From an uncultured Parabacteroides sp. (GTDB taxonomy: Bacteria; Bacteroidota; Bacteroidia; Bacteroidales; Tannerellaceae), in assembly GCA_900552415.1 (NCBI GenBank), contig USAD01000085.1, positions 1 through 9,718 of the forward strand: DNA of 9,718 nt. Reading direction: 5' to 3'. How positions within the stretch are numbered: the stretch's first letter is position 1; every line of letters begins with the position of its first letter. Positions 1-7,375 of this stretch are shown piece after piece. The notes under the pieces are model-generated. The model was given only the letters and a program-made list of their open reading frames with translations. It ran no database searches and was not told where the DNA came from. Both the position numbers and the translations under genes were made by a program.

Positions 1-1121
1 GCCAGATCGCCGCGGATCTAGGTCTCAACATGAAAATCGGCGATGTCGAATACCAGGGTGATGGCAACAAGGCGATTTTCTATTATATCGCCGACGAGCG
101 TGTCGACTTCCGGCAATTGATCAAGGTGCTGGCGGAAGCTTTCCGTGTCCGGATCGAGATGAAGCAGATCGGTGCCCGGCAAGAGGCTGGACGAATCGGT
201 GGTATCGGACCCTGTGGTCGCGAGTTGTGTTGCTCCAGCTGGATGACCAACTTCGTTTCAGTAGCGACCAGCGCCGCCCGTTACCAGGATATCTCCATGA
301 ACCCGCAAAAACTGGCCGGCCAATGCGCGAAACTCAAATGTTGTATCAACTATGAGGTAGACTCATACGTGGAGGCGCAAAAGAAATTGCCATCTCGTGA
401 GATCACTCTTGAGACGAAAGACAATACTTATTACCACTTCAAGACGGATATCTTCAAGCAGGAGATCACCTACTCGACAGATAAGTCGATCGCCGCCAAC
501 CTGGTGACGATCTCGGCGCAACGTGCCTTCGAGGTGATAAACATGAACAAGAAGGGCAATAAGCCACTCTCTTTGGAGGCGGATACCAAGCAACAAGCTC
601 CCAAACGAGATACGCAAGACATCCTGGAGGAGAGCGTTACCCGCTTCGATACCGTCAAGAAAAAGAAAAAGAAACGTTCTGGCGGCAATGGTAACGCGAA
701 TAACCAGGCGAACAATAACAATCCGCAAGAGGCAACTCCGGCAAAAGGAAACGCGCCTTCGGACAAGCCCTCTACGGAAAACAAGAATAATAACAACAAG
801 GAAAATGGCCGGAAGAATAACGGAGGCAACAATAATAACCGGGCAAACAATAACCGGAACAACAACCGGGCGAACAATAACCGCGACAAGGAGGCGGGAA
901 ACAACAATAAGCCCAAGCAAAAGAACAAGGGAGGCAACGACGAGAAACCAAAGAACAATAACGGAGAAAAGCCCCAAGGCAATAACCCCAAGAAACCTCA
1001 GGCCAACCCTGAGAAGGCTCAAGGAAATGGCGAAAAGCGACCTAAGGCCCAATCCGCTAAGCCGCCTCGTAAGCCAAACAACAACAATAATGGAGGTAAT
1101 GCCCCACAAACGGCGGAATAA
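1..1121 (+). CDS. ricT: PSP1-domain / RicT (YaaT)-family protein, 5'-truncated by the window edge
   Basis: The frame is open from base 3, giving nine residues (QIAADLGLN) before the Met at 30, so the gene starts upstream of the window and this Met is internal. The first ~120 residues after that Met form the conserved PSP1 C-terminal domain. Two C-x4-C-C motifs are visible (C62/C67/C68 in GPCGRELCC and C99/C104/C105 in GQCAKLKCC, counted from the Met at 30). In Bacillus subtilis, RicT carries the same motifs; the RicA-RicF-RicT complex binds [4Fe-4S] clusters and acts on RNase Y-dependent mRNA processing. A similar cytoplasmic Fe-S or RNA-related role here is inference, since no RicA or RicF gene is in view. 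From about residue 205 the protein changes to a ~155-residue tail of Lys, Asn, Gly, Pro, Gln and Glu that starts with six lysines, has almost no hydrophobic residues and is surely disordered. It overlaps gldH, probably in one transcript. Family call is firm; function in this organism is not. Confidence 0.88.
   Translation, partial: QIAADLGLNMKIGDVEYQGDGNKAIFYYIADERVDFRQLIKVLAEAFRVRIEMKQIGARQEAGRIGGIGPCGRELCCSSWMTNFVSVATSAARYQDISMNPQKLAGQCAKLKCCINYEVDSYVEAQKKLPSREITLETKDNTYYHFKTDIFKQEITYSTDKSIAANLVTISAQRAFEVINMNKKGNKPLSLEADTKQQAPKRDTQDILEESVTRFDTVKKKKKKRSGGNGNANNQANNNNPQEATPAKGNAPSDKPSTENKNNNNKENGRKNNGGNNNNRANNNRNNNRANNNRDKEAGNNNKPKQKNKGGNDEKPKNNNGEKPQGNNPKKPQANPEKAQGNGEKRPKAQSAKPPRKPNNNNNGGNAPQTAE
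828..884 (+). repeat. short in-frame degenerate repeat coding Arg-(Ala)-Asn3 units
   Basis: Within the ricT tail the DNA repeats units such as AACAATAACCGG. They encode NNNN-RA-NNN-R-NNN-RA-NNN-R (residues 267-285 counted from the Met at 30). Copies differ at some codons (AAC or AAT; CGG or CGC), so it is an imperfect minisatellite. Similar arrays are prone to length change by slippage; whether this one varies among strains cannot be seen here. Confidence 0.7.
1092..1097 (+). promoter_or_regulatory. possible Shine-Dalgarno (GGAGGT) at the gldH start
   Basis: GGAGG ends two bases before the ATG at 1099, which is closer than usual, and lies about 30 bases before the alternative ATG at 1129. 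The match may be coincidental because it also codes Gly-Gly in the ricT tail. It gives only weak support for the start at 1099. Confidence 0.3.
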
Positions 1122-1581
1122 CCTCTGGATGGCGGTCTTGTCATGCCTGTTACTGATTCTCGCCTCGTGCGAGAATCAGGTCGTTTACGAGCAATACCAG
1201 GCGATAGACAATACGTCGTGGAATAAGGAGAAAACCTATTTTTTCACGTTTGAGGTCACCGACGCGTCCGTTGCCTATGATATCTCGTTCGAGGTTCGTA
1301 ACAATAACTTTTATCCATACCAGAATCTTTGGTTATTCTGCTCGGAAGAGATGCCGGTCGGTCCGTTACGTCGAGATACGGTCGAATTTCTCCTTGCCGA
1401 CGATTACGGGAAATGGTATGGACAGGGCTTTTCCCTATTCCATTCCAGCTTTTCCCTGAAAAAGCGATATAAATTCCCGATGGAAGGACAATACACGTTC
1501 GGTTTCCGGCAAGGCATGCGCAAGGATTCCCTACCGGGCATCCAGGAGATAGGCCTCCGGCTCATGGTCGCTTCCGACTAG
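1099..1581 (+). CDS. gldH: GldH family gliding-motility-type lipoprotein
   Basis: 160-residue predicted lipoprotein. With the start at 1099 there is a basic n-region (HKRRNN), a hydrophobic stretch and a lipobox LASC with Cys24 as the lipidated residue. Starts at 1090 or 1129 are possible, but the one at 1129 would lack the positive n-region. The mature part matches the GldH family: YEQYQAI near the N-terminus, a TFEV strand, an RNNN-YPYQNL segment and a C-terminal GIQEIGLRL strand. In Flavobacterium johnsoniae GldH is needed for gliding and sits in the cell envelope; its biochemical role is unknown, and it is retained in non-gliding gut Bacteroidota. The gene overlaps the ricT 3' end by 23 bases in another frame, suggesting cotranscription and coupled translation. 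It ends tail-to-tail with rodA, sharing the CTAG at 1578-1581. Family call is strong; the start is the main uncertainty. Confidence 0.88.
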   Translation: MPHKRRNNLWMAVLSCLLLILASCENQVVYEQYQAIDNTSWNKEKTYFFTFEVTDASVAYDISFEVRNNNFYPYQNLWLFCSEEMPVGPLRRDTVEFLLADDYGKWYGQGFSLFHSSFSLKKRYKFPMEGQYTFGFRQGMRKDSLPGIQEIGLRLMVASD

Positions 1582-3026
1582 CGTTCCTTCCGGGAGGCGT
1601 CGAGACGCAAGAAGATGAAAAGAAGGATCGTGAAGCCCCATAAGGAGGAACCTCCATAACTGAAAAAGGGCAAAGGAATGCCGATAACCGGTGTCAATCC
1701 GATAACCATCCCGATATTGATCACCAGATGGAAGAAAAAGATGGAGGCGACACTATAGCCATATACCCGGCCAAAAGCACGATCCTGCCGTTCCGCCAAG
1801 GCGAAAAGGCGCAATATGAAAACCGCGAAGAGGATCAATACCGCCGTTGCCCCCACAAAACCTTGCTCCTCGCCAACCGTACAGAAAATAAAGTCCGTAT
1901 CCTGTTCCGGGACATATTTCAACTTCGTTTGCGTACCGTTCAAGAATCCTTTTCCCGAGAAACCTCCCGAGCCAATGGCGATTTTCGATTGGTTCACGTT
2001 ATATCCCGCTCCACTAGGATCATCCTTAAGGCCCAATGAGACCAAGATACGAACCTGCTGGTGAGGTTCCAAAATATCATTGAACACATAATTAACCGAG
2101 AAAAGGAACCCGATAGACAAGAGCGAGAATGTCGCTATCAAAGCATAGCGTAACAACCATAAATGGATAGAGAGATAAAGCAGATAGATAACCACTCCAC
2201 CCAAAAGCGCCAAGGAGACCCAGGCGAAATTCACCGGGACCCAAATGGAAAGAAGACCAGCGAGAGCGAAAGACACCATAGTACACATGACGACACGCTT
2301 AGCCGTCTTTCCCGTTTTCGAGTTAATGGCTATCAGCACCACCGTAATCGCCAGGATCAAGCAAGATACGATCAAAAGATCGAGCGGAGTTATACCCGCC
2401 ACGATATCCGCATACTTCATGCCAACCACAAAATAGACGATAGCGCAAATGCCAGCCAAAAGCACATATCCAGTCATTCCCTCTCGATACAACATCAGGA
2501 AAAAGGCAAGATAAACCAAGGCCGATCCAGTCTCACGTTGCAACAAGATGCAAACCATCGGGACAAAAATCAACGCCAGAGTCACCAGGAAATTCTTGGG
2601 GGTTGTCAACTTAAAACCATACGTATCCATATATTTTGCCACGGCAAGCGCCGTCGCGAACTTCGCCAACTCCGCCGGTTGAAGACGGATAGGCCCCAAC
2701 ACGAGCCAAGAATGCGATCCCTTGATATTAGGCGCCAAGAAGATCGTGGCGATCAACAGGAGCACGACAAACCCATAGATGAAATAAGCGAACACGTCGA
2801 AGAAATCGCTATCCAGCATCAGGATCACGAAGATCAAGACAAAGGAGGTCGCTATCCAGATCAATTGCATGCCAGGACGCCCCGAAGGATCGAACAGGCC
2901 TACGTGGTCAAATTCATAGCTGGCGCCACAAATACTGAACCACCCCGCCACGATCAATAACAGGTAAAGCAAAATGGTCAACCAATCGACCGATTTCCAT
3001 ATTTCCGTCTTTCTATAACGCGCCAT
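1578..3026 (-). CDS. rodA: RodA, SEDS-family peptidoglycan glycosyltransferase of the elongasome
   Basis: 482-residue polytopic inner-membrane protein that polymerises lipid II into glycan strands together with PBP2. SEDS marks seen: RLQPAELAKFA (about 114-124), the GAGYNVNQSKIAIGSGG segment (about 339-355), PEQDTDFIF containing Asp378, which aligns with the essential Asp262 of E. coli RodA, and the C-terminal PFFSYGGSS (about 453-461). It is about 110 residues longer than the ~370-residue E. coli protein. The excess lies between about residues 205 and 310 and adds strongly hydrophobic segments, so extra transmembrane helices are likely. I place the start at the Met beginning MARYRKTE rather than eight codons upstream, because the family begins near there. 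It starts inside the end of mrdA (14-base overlap) with no clear ribosome site, so coupled translation is likely. It is the last gene of the cell-wall train and converges on gldH. Confidence 0.93.
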   Translation of the reverse strand: MARYRKTEIWKSVDWLTILLYLLLIVAGWFSICGASYEFDHVGLFDPSGRPGMQLIWIATSFVLIFVILMLDSDFFDVFAYFIYGFVVLLLIATIFLAPNIKGSHSWLVLGPIRLQPAELAKFATALAVAKYMDTYGFKLTTPKNFLVTLALIFVPMVCILLQRETGSALVYLAFFLMLYREGMTGYVLLAGICAIVYFVVGMKYADIVAGITPLDLLIVSCLILAITVVLIAINSKTGKTAKRVVMCTMVSFALAGLLSIWVPVNFAWVSLALLGGVVIYLLYLSIHLWLLRYALIATFSLLSIGFLFSVNYVFNDILEPHQQVRILVSLGLKDDPSGAGYNVNQSKIAIGSGGFSGKGFLNGTQTKLKYVPEQDTDFIFCTVGEEQGFVGATAVLILFAVFILRLFALAERQDRAFGRVYGYSVASIFFFHLVINIGMVIGLTPVIGIPLPFFSYGGSSLWGFTILLFIFLRLDASRKER

Positions 3027-4881
3027 TGGGTAAGATAACCGAATTAACAATATATTCTTCCGTCATTTTATTAGCCTCAGAGATCTCTCCTTTCAGATAT
3101 TTCTCCAGCATCAGTTTCCCGATCGGAACGGCGTATGTAGCACCAAAACCAGCGTTCTCCACAAACACGGCGATCGCCACCTTAGGACCATGATAAGGCG
3201 CGAATCCCATAAAAATGGAATGGTCCTTGCCATGAGGATTTTCCGCCGTTCCGGTCTTACCACAAACCTCTATATCCGGCAATGCCGCTCCTCGGCAGGT
3301 GCCACCAAAAGCGGTTCCGGTAACAGCGCCTCGCATACCCTCGGCGATATACTCGTAATAACGCTGGTCGATCTTCGTATAACGACGCTCCGTATAAAGT
3401 GAGTCCAACGGCACGTCCTGGATCTTCTTCACGACATGAGGCGTTATGAAATACCCACGATTCGCCACCGTCGCGGCCAAGTTACAAATTTGCAGAGGAG
3501 TCGCCAAAATCTCGCCCTGACCGATCGCGATCGAGATGATGGTGCTCGAGTTCCATCGTTTATGGTAAACCTTATCATAAAACTTGCTGTTCGGGATGAA
3601 ACCACGCTTTTCTCCCGGCAAATCGATTCCCAACTTATAGCCATAGCCCATCGAGACCATATAATCCTTCCAAGTATCAAAGCCCTGTTGGATGGAAGGA
3701 TAGCGTTGCCGGCTATCCAACATGTCATGCAATCCCCAAGGGAAAAATGAATTACAGGAGGTCGCTAACGCCCCGACCAGATTCAATGGAGATGGATGAC
3801 CATGGCAAGCCGGTTTTCCGTGCAAAAACGTATAACCATGAGCACACGTATAACGTGTCTCGGGCGTGATCACACCCTCTTGCAGAAAAATCAATCCTTG
3901 CGTAGGCTTGAAAGTCGATCCCGGAGGATATTGCGCCATCAACGGACGATTAAACAAAGGCTTCAAGGGATCCTTCTGTAAGGCCAGGTGATTCTTTCCC
4001 CGTTCCCTACCGACCAGGATTCCCGGATCAAACGTAGGCGACGAAACCATGCAAAGCACTTCCCCTGTCTCCGGCTCGATCATGACAATACCGCCCAACT
4101 TATTACTCATCAATTTCTCACCATAAGCCTGAAGTTCCATATCCAATGAAAGTGTCAGGTCTTTTCCCGCTTGGGGAGCGATATCATGCCGTCCCTCCTC
4201 ATAACGCCCCTGCACACGTCCATGCGCGTCGCGCAAAAGGATCTCGACACCCTTGACTCCTCTCAACCATTTCTCATACGAGCTCTCAATCCCTGTACGT
4301 CCGGCATAATCGCCCCGCACATAATAGGAATCCGACTCGATATCCCGTTTATTAACCTCGCCGACATTCCCCAATACCAAGGCTCCATTAGGATAGGCAT
4401 ATTCACGGACCGTTCGTTTCTGGGTATAAAACCCGGGGAACTTATATAACATTTCCTGTAAAACCCCATAATTCTCGGTAGAGATCTGGCTAAAGAAGAA
4501 CTGCGGGACATAAGAGGAATAACCCGGATTCCGACGACGATCCTTGATCTCCAAGATCCGCTTGTCGAATTGCTCCTTCGTAATATCGAGCGTCCGGCAT
4601 AAATCAAGCGTATCAAAAGGCTGCACCTCTCGCATGATCAACATCACGTCGTAGGCCGGTTGGTTATAAACCACCAGTTTGCCAGCCCGATCATACATGA
4701 TGCCACGAGACGGATAGACAGTCCTTTTCAGAAAGGCGTTACTATCGGCCCAAGCCTTATAGTCGCTCTCTATCACTTGTAAATAAAACAGGCGAATCAC
4801 ATAAATAACGACCAGAAGGATGACGGCACCAGCGATCACGTAACGCCTGCCCGTATAAGCGTATTTCGTGTTATTCTCCAC
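3013..4881 (-). CDS. mrdA: Penicillin-binding protein 2, elongasome transpeptidase
   Basis: 622-residue class B PBP that cross-links peptidoglycan during elongation, paired with RodA. A short cytoplasmic N-terminus is followed by one membrane anchor (about residues 13-35), a pedestal/dimerisation domain (about 50-230; PSRG-IMYDR near 57-65 is typical) and the transpeptidase domain. Active-site motifs are complete: STFK with nucleophile Ser322 and Lys325, SCN at 375-377, and KTGTA at 542-546. The length is normal for the family. The start codon is GTG at 4881, overlapping the mreD end by 11 bases; no good Shine-Dalgarno is visible, so coupling to mreD is probable. It is the expected target of beta-lactams selective for PBP2, such as mecillinam (family knowledge). 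The stop is TAG, inside the rodA start region. Confidence 0.95.
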   Translation of the reverse strand: MENNTKYAYTGRRYVIAGAVILLVVIYVIRLFYLQVIESDYKAWADSNAFLKRTVYPSRGIMYDRAGKLVVYNQPAYDVMLIMREVQPFDTLDLCRTLDITKEQFDKRILEIKDRRRNPGYSSYVPQFFFSQISTENYGVLQEMLYKFPGFYTQKRTVREYAYPNGALVLGNVGEVNKRDIESDSYYVRGDYAGRTGIESSYEKWLRGVKGVEILLRDAHGRVQGRYEEGRHDIAPQAGKDLTLSLDMELQAYGEKLMSNKLGGIVMIEPETGEVLCMVSSPTFDPGILVGRERGKNHLALQKDPLKPLFNRPLMAQYPPGSTFKPTQGLIFLQEGVITPETRYTCAHGYTFLHGKPACHGHPSPLNLVGALATSCNSFFPWGLHDMLDSRQRYPSIQQGFDTWKDYMVSMGYGYKLGIDLPGEKRGFIPNSKFYDKVYHKRWNSSTIISIAIGQGEILATPLQICNLAATVANRGYFITPHVVKKIQDVPLDSLYTERRYTKIDQRYYEYIAEGMRGAVTGTAFGGTCRGAALPDIEVCGKTGTAENPHGKDHSIFMGFAPYHGPKVAIAVFVENAGFGATYAVPIGKLMLEKYLKGEISEANKMTEEYIVNSVILPNGAL

Positions 4882-5389
4882 TTTTCTGACGCACTACATT
4901 AAATCCCTCAAAAATACAAACCAATATAAATGTCAACAAGACACTACCCAAAATCCGGATAACCAAGAAGAAGGGATCAAACAATGTCAACGACTCGATC
5001 CCAAAAACCATTGTATGATGGATCAATATGACGCTTAAGGCATAGCGTAAATAGCCCCCCATGCCAAACACCTTCGACGAAGGAATGGCTCCCGCAGGTA
5101 AATCCTTACCATTCCATAACCGGATCAACGGCTCACGGCAGAAACCGGCGAATGTCGTCGCAAAGGCATGCATTCCCGCCGTATTCCCAAAAAGGTCGAC
5201 CAACAATCCCAAGAAAAACGAGAACAATAAAATGCCCGACCGGGACTCGCCCAAAGGCAAGCGCAAAATGACATAAAGATACAAGAACGGGGTAGCGATC
5301 CTCAGAAAATGGATGTTATTCAAGAACAAGACTTGCAACAAGACAAATACGATCACATACAATAGTCCCCTAATCAAATTATTTATCAT
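4871..5389 (-). CDS. mreD: MreD, rod-shape-determining membrane protein
   Basis: 172-residue, very hydrophobic protein with about five or six membrane segments, beginning MINNLIRGLLYVIVF. The segment LPLGESRSGILLFSFFLGLLVDLFGN is cut into two helices around a conserved loop that is typical of Bacteroidota MreD (a G-L-x-x-D-x-x element). MreD is a poorly conserved membrane partner of MreC that helps activate the RodA-PBP2 pair. Identification rests on size, membrane character and position between mreC and mrdA more than on motifs. The start ATG overlaps the mreC end by 11 bases, and the stop lies inside the mrdA start. Confidence 0.88.
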   Translation of the reverse strand: MINNLIRGLLYVIVFVLLQVLFLNNIHFLRIATPFLYLYVILRLPLGESRSGILLFSFFLGLLVDLFGNTAGMHAFATTFAGFCREPLIRLWNGKDLPAGAIPSSKVFGMGGYLRYALSVILIHHTMVFGIESLTLFDPFFLVIRILGSVLLTFILVCIFEGFNVVRQKSGE

Positions 5390-6245
5390 TCTTTCGAGCC
5401 TCCTTCTCTATAGCGACCTGTTCCTCTTGATAAAAATTACGAATAACCCGGACCATTCTCAACGTCGAGAAATCAGTGGATAAACTAACCTTCAACGACC
5501 GGAAATCCTCATCGTCTCCTTCCTCTTCCGAGATAACCGTCCCCACCATGATCCCCTTCGGGAATACGGCGGAATAACCACTCGTCACGACAGTATCTCC
5601 CTCATTAAATACCGTATGCCTGGGCAACTCATCCAATGAAGCGCAACGGACATCACGACCATCCCAACTTAAAGAGCCAAAATAATCACTATTCTTTAAC
5701 CGACAACTCAAATGCGATTTGGGGTTTAACAAAGGGATTATCACGGCAAAATGGTCAGAAACAACCGACACGATACCAACTATACCTTTATTGGAAACAA
5801 CACCCATATCTTGCCGGACTCCATCTTCCCGTCCCTTATTGATCGTAATATAGTTGGAGACCTGATTCACGCTATTATTAACCACCTCCGCCAGGATAAA
5901 CGAGTAAGGGAACTCCTCCTTTGTATCCAACGTGTCGGGAGCCATACCCTCAAACGCCGTCGTGTCAGCGACCAGCGCATCCAATTGATCCTGGAGCTCA
6001 AGCAATTGTTGCTCAAGTCTTCCATTATCCTCAAGCAATTCCTTGTTTGCCGTCTTCAAGTCCATATATGAATATACGGAAGAGGTTAGTGAGGTGATAT
6101 GCGCGATGGCAACATTAGCGGAACTAAAAAATACACTCCGCTGGTAAGCGTTATCACGAACGACCAGAAAGATCGAGACCGCCTCCAACAGGAAGAACAG
6201 GAACCAATGCTTTATCCGGACCAAAAACTCCAGCAGTTTCCGCAT
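5379..6245 (-). CDS. mreC: MreC, rod-shape-determining periplasmic scaffold protein
   Basis: 288 residues from the start MRKLLEFL. There is one membrane segment (about 13-30), then a coiled coil rich in Leu/Glu/Gln (about 60-92, with NKELLEDNGRLEQQLLELQ heptads), then the MreC beta-barrel domains (about 110-270), including NYITINKGREDGV and the GIVGIVS segment. MreC links the cytoplasmic MreB/MreD complex to periplasmic PBP2. A GTG twelve codons upstream (6281) would add MCLIGFCLSVCC before the normal start; I reject it because family members begin at MRK and the added stretch lies within an inverted repeat. It follows mreB after a 90-base gap, the only sizeable gap in this train, and overlaps mreD by 11 bases. 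Confidence 0.93.
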   Translation of the reverse strand: MRKLLEFLVRIKHWFLFFLLEAVSIFLVVRDNAYQRSVFFSSANVAIAHITSLTSSVYSYMDLKTANKELLEDNGRLEQQLLELQDQLDALVADTTAFEGMAPDTLDTKEEFPYSFILAEVVNNSVNQVSNYITINKGREDGVRQDMGVVSNKGIVGIVSVVSDHFAVIIPLLNPKSHLSCRLKNSDYFGSLSWDGRDVRCASLDELPRHTVFNEGDTVVTSGYSAVFPKGIMVGTVISEEEGDDEDFRSLKVSLSTDFSTLRMVRVIRNFYQEEQVAIEKEARKNDK

Positions 6246-6265
6246 ACAACAAACAGAAAGACAAA

Positions 6266-6348
6266 AGCCAATAAGGCACACGCTTCACCATGCGACAGAA
6301 CACATGACTTCGGCACGTCCCTTATTGGCTGTTACTTATCGAATAAGG
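6266..6348 (-). promoter_or_regulatory. mreB-mreC intergenic inverted repeats, possible alternative RNA hairpins
   Basis: Read along the transcript there are three arms: CCTTATT (6348-6342, in the last codons of mreB), AGCCAATAAGG (6330-6320) and CCTTATTGGCT (6276-6266). The middle arm is a perfect 11-base complement of the third (43-base loop) and a 7-base complement of the first (15-base loop). The two pairings exclude each other. The 3' arm is followed by a T-rich stretch (TTTGTCTTTCTGTTTG) and then the mreC start. A partial terminator, mRNA-stability or expression-tuning element is inferred; only the complementarity is seen. Confidence 0.45.
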
Positions 6349-7355
6349 AAATTATACTTATCTATATTCTTCAGGGCAATACCCGTACCCTTAGCTACCG
6401 CACGTAACGGATCATCCGCCACATGGAACTCAATATTCATCTTGTCGCGCAAACGTTTACTCAAACCACGCAACAAGGCACCACCACCAGCCAGATAAAC
6501 GCCATTCTTCACGATGTCGGCATACAACTCAGGTGGAGTCTGCTCCAAGGCGCTCAAGATAGCCGCCTCAATCTTCGAGATAGACTTATCCAAACAATGG
6601 GCGATCTCCTGATAAGAGACAGAAACCTCCATCGGCAGGGCAGTCATCTGGTTAGGACCATGGATCACGTAATCCTCAGGAGCGTCTTCCAATACCGTCA
6701 ATGCCGATCCGACATTGATCTTGATACGCTCAGCCATACGCTCGCTCACACGCACGTTATGCTGGCGACGCATATACTCCATAATATCCGCCGTCAAGTC
6801 GTCACCGGCCATACGGATAGACTTATTCGACACGATACCACCCAATGAGATCACGGCAATCTCTGTCGTACCACCACCTATATCCACGATCATATTGCCC
6901 TCTGGGGCCAATACGTCAATACCAACACCAATAGCGGCAGCCATCGGCTCGAACACCATATAGACATCACGTCCACCCGCATGTTCTGAAGAGTCGCGCA
7001 CCGCACGGATCTCCACCTCCGTACTGCCAGAAGGGATACCGATCACCATACGCAACGAAGGTGAAAACCAACGTTTGCGACCACTCGCGATCTTGATGAA
7101 GCCGCGAATCATCTGCTCTGCCGCATAGAAATCGGCAATCACGCCCTCACGCAACGGACGGATCGTGCGGATATTCGGATGTGTCTTCTCGTACATCTCA
7201 CGAGCGACCTTACCGACCGCCAGCACTTTATCCGTACGGGCATCGAGCGCTACAACCGAAGGCTCGTCGACCACGATCTTATCGTTGATCGTAATGATCG
7301 TGTTCGCCGTTCCCAAATCAATAGCGACTCCTTGGGTAAAAGAGAATAATCCCAT
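6336..7355 (-). CDS. mreB: MreB, actin-like rod-shape-determining protein
   Basis: 339 residues, the normal MreB length. MreB polymerises with ATP into membrane-bound filaments that orient the wall-synthesis machinery. Actin-fold motifs are present: phosphate-1 AIDLGTANT (11-19), the FEPMAAAIG region with Glu136, phosphate-2 VDIGGGTTE (157-165) and the adenosine motif VYLAGGGALLRG (286-297). The N-terminus MGLFSF is short and hydrophobic, suiting the membrane-contact role known for the family. The start at 7355 has a purine-rich AAGGGGA seven bases upstream. It follows purH after only 20 bases, so it is probably transcribed with it, and precedes mreC. The stop TAA lies within the inverted-repeat region. 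Confidence 0.97.
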   Translation of the reverse strand: MGLFSFTQGVAIDLGTANTIITINDKIVVDEPSVVALDARTDKVLAVGKVAREMYEKTHPNIRTIRPLREGVIADFYAAEQMIRGFIKIASGRKRWFSPSLRMVIGIPSGSTEVEIRAVRDSSEHAGGRDVYMVFEPMAAAIGVGIDVLAPEGNMIVDIGGGTTEIAVISLGGIVSNKSIRMAGDDLTADIMEYMRRQHNVRVSERMAERIKINVGSALTVLEDAPEDYVIHGPNQMTALPMEVSVSYQEIAHCLDKSISKIEAAILSALEQTPPELYADIVKNGVYLAGGGALLRGLSKRLRDKMNIEFHVADDPLRAVAKGTGIALKNIDKYNFLIR

Positions 7356-7362
7356 TTTTGAA

Positions 7363-7369
7363 TCCCCTT
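7363..7369 (-). promoter_or_regulatory. ribosome binding site of mreB (AAGGGGA)
   Basis: On the - strand AAGGGGA ends seven bases before the mreB ATG. It stands out because the other genes of this train show no comparable site, which would fit higher translation of the filament protein than of its membrane partners (inference). Confidence 0.5.
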
Positions 7370-7375
7370 AAAATA

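Noticed and set aside
688..1098. Open + frame running through the ricT tail into gldH, as if gldH were a 297-residue protein
   Set aside because: The upstream part is the out-of-frame reading of an AAC/AAT-rich coding region, which has few stops; it is full of Thr, Arg and Ile with no domain, and the lipoprotein signal marks the true start near 1099.
363..1109. Long open frames on the - strand opposite ricT
   Set aside because: They are complements of the Lys/Asn-rich codons and give Leu/Val/Phe-rich low-complexity sequence; the + frame carries the conserved PSP1 domain.
1597..1608. GCGTC-GA-GACGC inverted repeat just past the gldH stop, as a terminator
   Set aside because: The 2-base loop is too small, no T tract follows on either strand, and it lies within rodA codons.
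6154..6291. 45-codon ORF on the - strand (starts MVKRVPYWLLSF) overlapping the mreC start in another frame
   Set aside because: The N-terminus resembles a signal or membrane segment, but it is short, has no clear ribosome site and overlaps mreC; without conservation evidence I do not call it. A 6-codon ORF at 6305-6285 is likewise too short to support.
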